NCBI RefSeq assembly: GCF_018390635.1
Contig: NZ_JAHBGE010000051.1
Span: 62,001-126,000, forward strand
Length of the DNA stretch: 64,000 nucleotides
Source of the DNA: Ancylobacter lacus
GTDB lineage: Bacteria; Pseudomonadota; Alphaproteobacteria; Rhizobiales; Xanthobacteraceae
Reading direction: 5' to 3'
The position numbers and the translations under genes were made by a program. Under the pieces are notes generated by a model. That model saw nothing but the letters and a program-made list of their open reading frames with translations, was not told the origin of the DNA and did no database searches. Shown here piece after piece: positions 58,612 through 64,000 of this stretch. How positions within the stretch are numbered: the stretch's first letter is position 1; each line of letters opens with the position of its first letter.

Positions 58612-60033
58612 TCACATGTGGATGGCGCGCCCATAGGCGGCGAGCACGCTCTCGTGCATCGTTTCAGAAACGGTGGGGTGCGGGAAGACCGCGTTGATGA
58701 GGTCTTCCTCGGTGGTCTCGAGATTCATCGCCAGAACGAAGCCCTGGATCAGCTCGGTGACCTCGGCGCCGATGAGATGGGCACCGAGAAGCTGCCCGGT
58801 CTTGGCGTCGAAGATGGTCTTGACCAGCCCGTCCGCCTCGCCGAGCGCGACCGCCTTGCCATTGCCGATAAAGGGGAATCGGCCAACCTTGATGTCGTAG
58901 CCGGCTTCCCGCGCCCTCTTCTCGGTGAGCCCGACCGAGGCGACCTGCGGCATGCAGTAGGTGCAGCCGGGGATTTTCAGCTTGTCCATCGGGTGGGCGT
59001 GCAGGCCGGCGATGCCTTCGATGCAGATGACGCCTTCATGCTCGGCCTTGTGGGCCAGCATGGGGGGGCCGGCGACGTCGCCAATGGCGTAGATGCCCGG
59101 CACATTGGTGCGGCACAGCCCATCCACCACCACGCAGCCGCGGTCGGTCTTCACGCCGAGCGCTTCGAGGCCGAGATTCTCGATGTTGCCGACCACGCCC
59201 ACGGCGGCGATCAGCCGGTCGGCGGTGATGGACTGGCTCTTGCCGTCCGCGGTCTCGACCGTGGCGGTGACATTGTCCGCGCCCTTGGTCACTTTCGCCA
59301 CCTTGGCGCCGGTGAGGATGCGGATTCCCTGCTTTTCAAAGCGCTTACGGGCGAGACCGGCGATCTCCTCGTCCTCGACGGGGAGGATCTGCGGCAGCAG
59401 CTCGACGATGGTGACGTCGGAACCCATCGCCTTGTAGAACGAGGCGAATTCGACCCCGATCGCGCCCGATCCCATGATCAGCAGCGATTTCGGCACGTTT
59501 GCCGGCGCCAGCGCCTCGAAATAGGTCCAGATCAGCTTCTTGTCCGGCTCGATGCCGGGCAGCACGCGGGGCCGGGCGCCGGTGGCGACGATGATGCTTT
59601 TCGCCGAATACTCGCCCGGCGGCAGCGCCCCCTTGGGGCCCGGCTCCACCGGCGCGGTGACCGAGACCTTGCCGGGGGCGGTGATCGTCGCCTGCCCCCA
59701 GATCACGTCTACCTTGTTCTTTTTCAACAGGAATCCGACGCCGTTGCTCATCTGCGCGGCGATCCCGCGCGAGCGCTTCACCACCCCGGCAATGTCGACG
59801 CCGAACTTTTCCGCGACCAGGCCGTAATCGCGGGCATGTTCGATGTAATGGAAGATTTCCGCCGAGCGGAGCAGCGCTTTCGCCGGGATGCAGCCCCAGT
59901 TCGGGCAGATTCCACCCATGTACTGGCGCTCGACGACGCCGACTTTCAGCCCGAGCTGGGCGGCACGGATCGCGGCGACATAGCCGCCGGGGCCCGAACC
60001 GATGATGAGGACGTCATAGGAGGTGTCGGCCAT
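58612..60033 (-). CDS. lpdA: Dihydrolipoyl dehydrogenase (pyruvate dehydrogenase E3)
   Basis: A 473-residue flavoprotein disulfide reductase. Features in order are the FAD motif IIGSGPGGYVAAIRA, the redox disulfide GGICPNWGCIPAKALL, the NAD motif IMGSGAIGVEFASFY, the second FAD motif GIYAIGDVAGPPMLAHKA and the C-terminal HPTVSETMHE with the catalytic His-Glu. It reoxidises dihydrolipoamide of the E2 subunit with NAD+. It follows pdhC by 105 bases, as the last enzyme gene of the complex. The sequence CPNWGC, rather than CLNVGC, is characteristic of an alphaproteobacterial PDH-linked E3 branch. Confidence 0.95.
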   Translation of the reverse strand: MADTSYDVLIIGSGPGGYVAAIRAAQLGLKVGVVERQYMGGICPNWGCIPAKALLRSAEIFHYIEHARDYGLVAEKFGVDIAGVVKRSRGIAAQMSNGVGFLLKKNKVDVIWGQATITAPGKVSVTAPVEPGPKGALPPGEYSAKSIIVATGARPRVLPGIEPDKKLIWTYFEALAPANVPKSLLIMGSGAIGVEFASFYKAMGSDVTIVELLPQILPVEDEEIAGLARKRFEKQGIRILTGAKVAKVTKGADNVTATVETADGKSQSITADRLIAAVGVVGNIENLGLEALGVKTDRGCVVVDGLCRTNVPGIYAIGDVAGPPMLAHKAEHEGVICIEGIAGLHAHPMDKLKIPGCTYCMPQVASVGLTEKRAREAGYDIKVGRFPFIGNGKAVALGEADGLVKTIFDAKTGQLLGAHLIGAEVTELIQGFVLAMNLETTEEDLINAVFPHPTVSETMHESVLAAYGRAIHM

Positions 60034-60138
60034 GGCGCGGTTCCGTCGTTGCGGAGCGGTGCGGCCGGGCGCTCGGCGTCCGGCCAGTCGGTGCGGTGAG
60101 GTGGACGATGTGTCCGATTCCGGCCGGAAACCGGCCGG

Positions 60139-61527
60139 TCAGACCAGCATCGACATCGGCTTCTCGACGATGCTCTTGAAGGCGCTCAGAAGCTGCGCGC
60201 CGAGCGCGCCGTCGAGCACGCGGTGGTCGCAGGACAGCGTCACCGTCATCTGGGTGGCGACGGCGAGCTGGCCGCCCTTCACCACCGCCCGCTGCTCGCT
60301 GGCGCCGACGGCCAGGATGGTGGCGTGGGGCGGGTTGATGATGGCGGTGAAGTCCTTCATCCCGAACATGCCGAGATTGGAGATCGCCGAGGAGCCGCCC
60401 TGGTATTCGTTCGGCGCCAGCTTCTTGTTGCGGGCGCGCAGCGCGAGGTCGCGGGTCTCGTTGGAGATCGCCGACAGGGTCTTGGTCTCGGCCTTGCGGA
60501 TGATGGGCGTCAGCAGGCCCTTGCCGCCGTCGATCGCCACCGCGACGCCGATGTCGGAGTGCTTCAGCTTGAGGTAGCGGTCGCCGCCCCACACCATGTT
60601 GGCATCCGGCACCGCCTGGAAGGCGAGCGCATAGGCCTTGATGACGAAGTCGTTGACCGAAAGCTTGTAGGCGGGCTTGCCGTCGCGCTCGGGGGCCGAC
60701 CTGTTCAGCTCCTCGCGCAGCTTCAGCAGCGCGTCGACGTCGCAGTCGACGGTGAGGTAGAAGGTCGGCACGGTCTGCCGGGCCTCGGTCATGCGCTGGG
60801 CGATGACGCGGCGCATGGCGTCGAGCGGCACCTCGGTGTAGGTGCCGGCGTCGTAATAGGCCTTGGCCTGCTCCAGCACCGCGCTGGCGGAAGGCGCGGG
60901 GGCGGGCGCCGGTGCCGGCTTGGGAGCGGCGGCCGGAGCCGAAGCCGCTGGCGCGGCGGCCGTCGCGGGCTTCGCCGCGCCCGGGGTGGCGGCGGCGATA
61001 TCGGCGGCGACGATGCGGCCATGCGGGCCGGAGCCCTTCACGCCCGAGAGGTCGACGCCCTTGTCCCTGGCGAGGCGGCGGGCGAGCGGCGAGGCGAAGA
61101 CCCGGGCGCCGTTCGCGGCGGGAGCCGGAGCCGCGGCGGGAGACGCCGGCGCGGGGGCGGCAGGCGCGGCAGGGGTCGGCTCCGCTTTCGGCGCTTCGGC
61201 CTTGGGAGCCTCGGCCTTGGGCGCCTCGACAGCGGGTGCGGCCTTGGCGGCGCCGCCGCCGGAGGCGACCGCGCCGACATCCTCGCCATCGGCGGCGAGC
61301 ACGGCGATGAGCTGGTTCACCGGCACATCCGCCGTGCCTTCCGGCACCAGGATCTTCGCCAGCGTCCCCTCGTCGATCGCCTCGACCTCCATGGTCGCCT
61401 TGTCGGTCTCGATCTCGGCGATCACGTCACCGGGGGCGACCTTGTCGCCTTCCTTCTTCAGCCATTTGGCGAGGTTGCCCTTCTCCATGGTCGGAGACAG
61501 GGCCGGCATCAGGATCTCGATGGGCAT
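60139..61527 (-). CDS. pdhC: Pyruvate dehydrogenase E2, dihydrolipoamide acetyltransferase
   Basis: A 462-residue E2. One N-terminal lipoyl domain (residues 1-80, [17 protein letters not shown] with the modified lysine) is followed by a long alanine/proline hinge containing repeated EAPKA units, a peripheral-subunit-binding domain (FASPLARRLARDKGVDLSGVKGSGPHGRI) and the catalytic core ending in LSCDHRVLDGALGAQ (HxxxDG). It transfers the acetyl group to CoA. The ATG at 61525-61527 lies 13 bases after the pdhB stop; the frame can be extended further upstream inside pdhB but without homology. Confidence 0.95.
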   Translation of the reverse strand: MPIEILMPALSPTMEKGNLAKWLKKEGDKVAPGDVIAEIETDKATMEVEAIDEGTLAKILVPEGTADVPVNQLIAVLAADGEDVGAVASGGGAAKAAPAVEAPKAEAPKAEAPKAEPTPAAPAAPAPASPAAAPAPAANGARVFASPLARRLARDKGVDLSGVKGSGPHGRIVAADIAAATPGAAKPATAAAPAASAPAAAPKPAPAPAPAPSASAVLEQAKAYYDAGTYTEVPLDAMRRVIAQRMTEARQTVPTFYLTVDCDVDALLKLREELNRSAPERDGKPAYKLSVNDFVIKAYALAFQAVPDANMVWGGDRYLKLKHSDIGVAVAIDGGKGLLTPIIRKAETKTLSAISNETRDLALRARNKKLAPNEYQGGSSAISNLGMFGMKDFTAIINPPHATILAVGASEQRAVVKGGQLAVATQMTVTLSCDHRVLDGALGAQLLSAFKSIVEKPMSMLV

Positions 61528-61540
61528 GGCGATCTCCCGC

Positions 61541-62962
<1,422 letters not shown>

Positions 62963-62987
62963 GGCGGCGTTCCCTCGAGATCGCGCG

Positions 62988-63296
62988 TCACTGATGCGTT
63001 TGTGCCGGCGGCACGAACGTCAGATTGCTGTAAACGGCCGCCGAAGAGGCGGTGATGAGAAAGGCGGCGAAAAGTGCGACGAGCATCTTGTTGAACCACC
63101 CGGCCTTCGGTTCCGCATTGGGAAGGCCGGACAGCGCAAAGGGAAAGAAGGGCACCAGAAGCCAGCGCCCGGGGCGGCGCTCGGCGGGCGGGGCGGCGCG
63201 CAGCAGCGCAAGCCCCTCGCGGGCGGCGAGCACCCACAGCACCGCCATCGCGGAGCCGCCCGCCACCAGCAACACCCAGAACAGCCCCGCCAGCAT
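62988..63296 (-). CDS. Small hypothetical membrane protein between pdhA and pdhB
   Basis: A 102-residue protein I do not recognise. It has two hydrophobic segments, [22 protein letters not shown] (residues 3-24) and [19 protein letters not shown] (about 70-88), with a basic, proline-rich stretch between them ([13 protein letters not shown]). It lies between pdhA (20 bases upstream) and pdhB (25 bases downstream) on the same strand, so it is almost surely co-transcribed. Both hydrophobic segments and the tight operon fit support it as a real gene, although the coding evidence is only composition and context. Confidence 0.65.
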   Translation of the reverse strand: MLAGLFWVLLVAGGSAMAVLWVLAAREGLALLRAAPPAERRPGRWLLVPFFPFALSGLPNAEPKAGWFNKMLVALFAAFLITASSAAVYSNLTFVPPAQTHQ

Positions 63297-63316
63297 GGCC
63301 CGCCCCTGCCCGCGCG

Positions 63317-64000
63317 TCAGCGCAGGATGTCGGTGTAGAGCTCGGAGACGTCGGGCTCGGGGTCGCTGCTGGCGAAGTCGGCGGCGGCGTTCATGGTCTC
63401 GCGGATCTCGGCGTCGATCGCCTTGAGGTCGTCCTCGGTGGCCCAGCCCTTTTCGAGGAGACGGTTGCGCACCTGCTCGATCGGGTCGTGCTCGGTGCGC
63501 ATCTTCTGCACCTCTTCCTTGGAGCGGTACTTCGCCGGGTCCGACATGGAGTGACCGCGGTAGCGATAGGTCAGCATCTCAAGGATGTAGGGGCCCTTGC
63601 CGGAACGGGCGAATTCCACCGCCCGCTCGCCCGCCGCCTTCACCGCGCGCACATCCATGCCGTCGACCTGCTCGCCGGGAATGTTGAAGGAGGCGCCGCG
63701 GCGGGAGAAATCGGTCTGGGCCGAGGCGCGGCTGACCGCGGTGCCCATGGCGTATTTGTTGTTCTCGATGATGTAGACCACGGGGAGCTTCCACAGCTCC
63801 GCCATGTTGAAGCTCTCGTAGACCTGACCCTGATTGGCGGCGCCGTCGCCGAAATAGGTGAGGCATACATTGCCGTTCTGGCGGTAGGCGTCGGCGAAGG
63901 CGAGGCCGGTGCCGAGCGATACCTGGGCGCCGACGATGCCGTGGCCGCCGAAGAAGCCCTTCTCGACGCTGAACATGTGCATCGAGCCGCCCTTGCCCTT
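63317..64000 (-). CDS. pdhA: Pyruvate dehydrogenase E1 subunit alpha (N-terminus beyond the window)
   Basis: The C-terminal 227 residues of the thiamine-diphosphate-dependent E1 alpha subunit. The frame continues to the right edge, where the codons encode KGKGGS directly before MHMFSVEKGFFGGHGIVG, the usual substrate-binding segment, so the Met near 63982 is internal. The thiamine-diphosphate motif is TYFGDGAANQGQVYESFNMA (GDG...NQ), and the phosphorylation-loop-like TYRYRGHSMSDPAKYRSKEE follows. It decarboxylates pyruvate together with PdhB. It is the first gene seen of the pdhA-orf-pdhB-pdhC-lpdA cluster. Confidence 0.96.
   Translation of the reverse strand, partial: KGKGGSMHMFSVEKGFFGGHGIVGAQVSLGTGLAFADAYRQNGNVCLTYFGDGAANQGQVYESFNMAELWKLPVVYIIENNKYAMGTAVSRASAQTDFSRRGASFNIPGEQVDGMDVRAVKAAGERAVEFARSGKGPYILEMLTYRYRGHSMSDPAKYRSKEEVQKMRTEHDPIEQVRNRLLEKGWATEDDLKAIDAEIRETMNAAADFASSDPEPDVSELYTDILR

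Overview
The window comes from a high-GC alphaproteobacterium, most likely of the order Hyphomicrobiales (Rhizobiales) and plausibly the Xanthobacteraceae (Ancylobacter/Starkeya/Xanthobacter type). The grounds are the very GC-rich codon use, the dusB-ntrB-ntrC-ntrY-ntrX block, trkA-trkH-dat-hfq-hflX beside it, the fused ispDF gene, a lipoyl-domain-bearing pyruvate dehydrogenase E1 beta, and methylated-amine genes. No rRNA, tRNA, CRISPR array, prophage or insertion sequence was recognised; apart from edge-truncated genes, every gene looks intact.

Region 1 (1-3.1 kb): a gene fragment at the left edge, then a minus-strand trio of a flavin-dependent monooxygenase of the LLM class, an alpha/beta hydrolase and a PcaC-like protein, probably a small catabolic operon of unknown substrate. 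Region 2 (3.5-16.3 kb): a methylated-amine locus. Tmm oxidises trimethylamine to TMAO, Tdm demethylates TMAO to dimethylamine plus formaldehyde, a dimethylamine monooxygenase (DmmA-like protein, PDR-type reductase, DUF3445 haem protein) takes dimethylamine to methylamine, and TmoXWV imports TMAO. A GcvT-like folate enzyme and an XRE-cupin regulator belong to the locus. A well-spaced -24/-12 sigma-54 promoter candidate precedes tmoX, which would tie TMAO uptake to the nitrogen-control system encoded further along.

Region 3 (16.3-27.9 kb): a pentitol locus. It has a complete sugar ABC transporter, a ribitol 2-dehydrogenase closely resembling the Klebsiella enzyme, an FGGY ribulokinase, a xylitol/sorbitol-type dehydrogenase, a SorC-family regulator, an EryC-like TIM-barrel protein, a SIS-domain isomerase homologue and a divergent inositol-monophosphatase-family gene. 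Region 4 (28.1-36.7 kb): housekeeping genes: rlpA, a D,D-carboxypeptidase homologue that has lost its catalytic serine and KTG lysine, tmk, holB, metG, tatD, an MBL-fold hydrolase and mazG.

Region 5 (36.7-54.8 kb): hflX, hfq, dat, trkH, trkA, ntrX, ntrY, ntrC, ntrB and dusB, all on the minus strand. A 4.9-kb block (molybdenum oxidoreductase pair, GlxA-type regulator, class A beta-lactamase) lies between trkA and ntrX. Region 6 (55-64 kb): ispDF and a CinA-type amidase on the plus strand. On the minus strand follow ratA, lipA, a GlsB-like membrane protein and the pyruvate dehydrogenase genes lpdA, pdhC, pdhB and pdhA, the last cut by the window edge. A small unknown membrane protein sits between pdhB and pdhA.

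The strongest leads are the nitrogen-regulated look of the TMAO importer, the degenerate D,D-carboxypeptidase, the mixed ribitol/erythritol-type gene content of the polyol locus, and the internal DUF1989-like repeat in Tdm. Most pathway components belong to known families; I do not claim a wholly new system.
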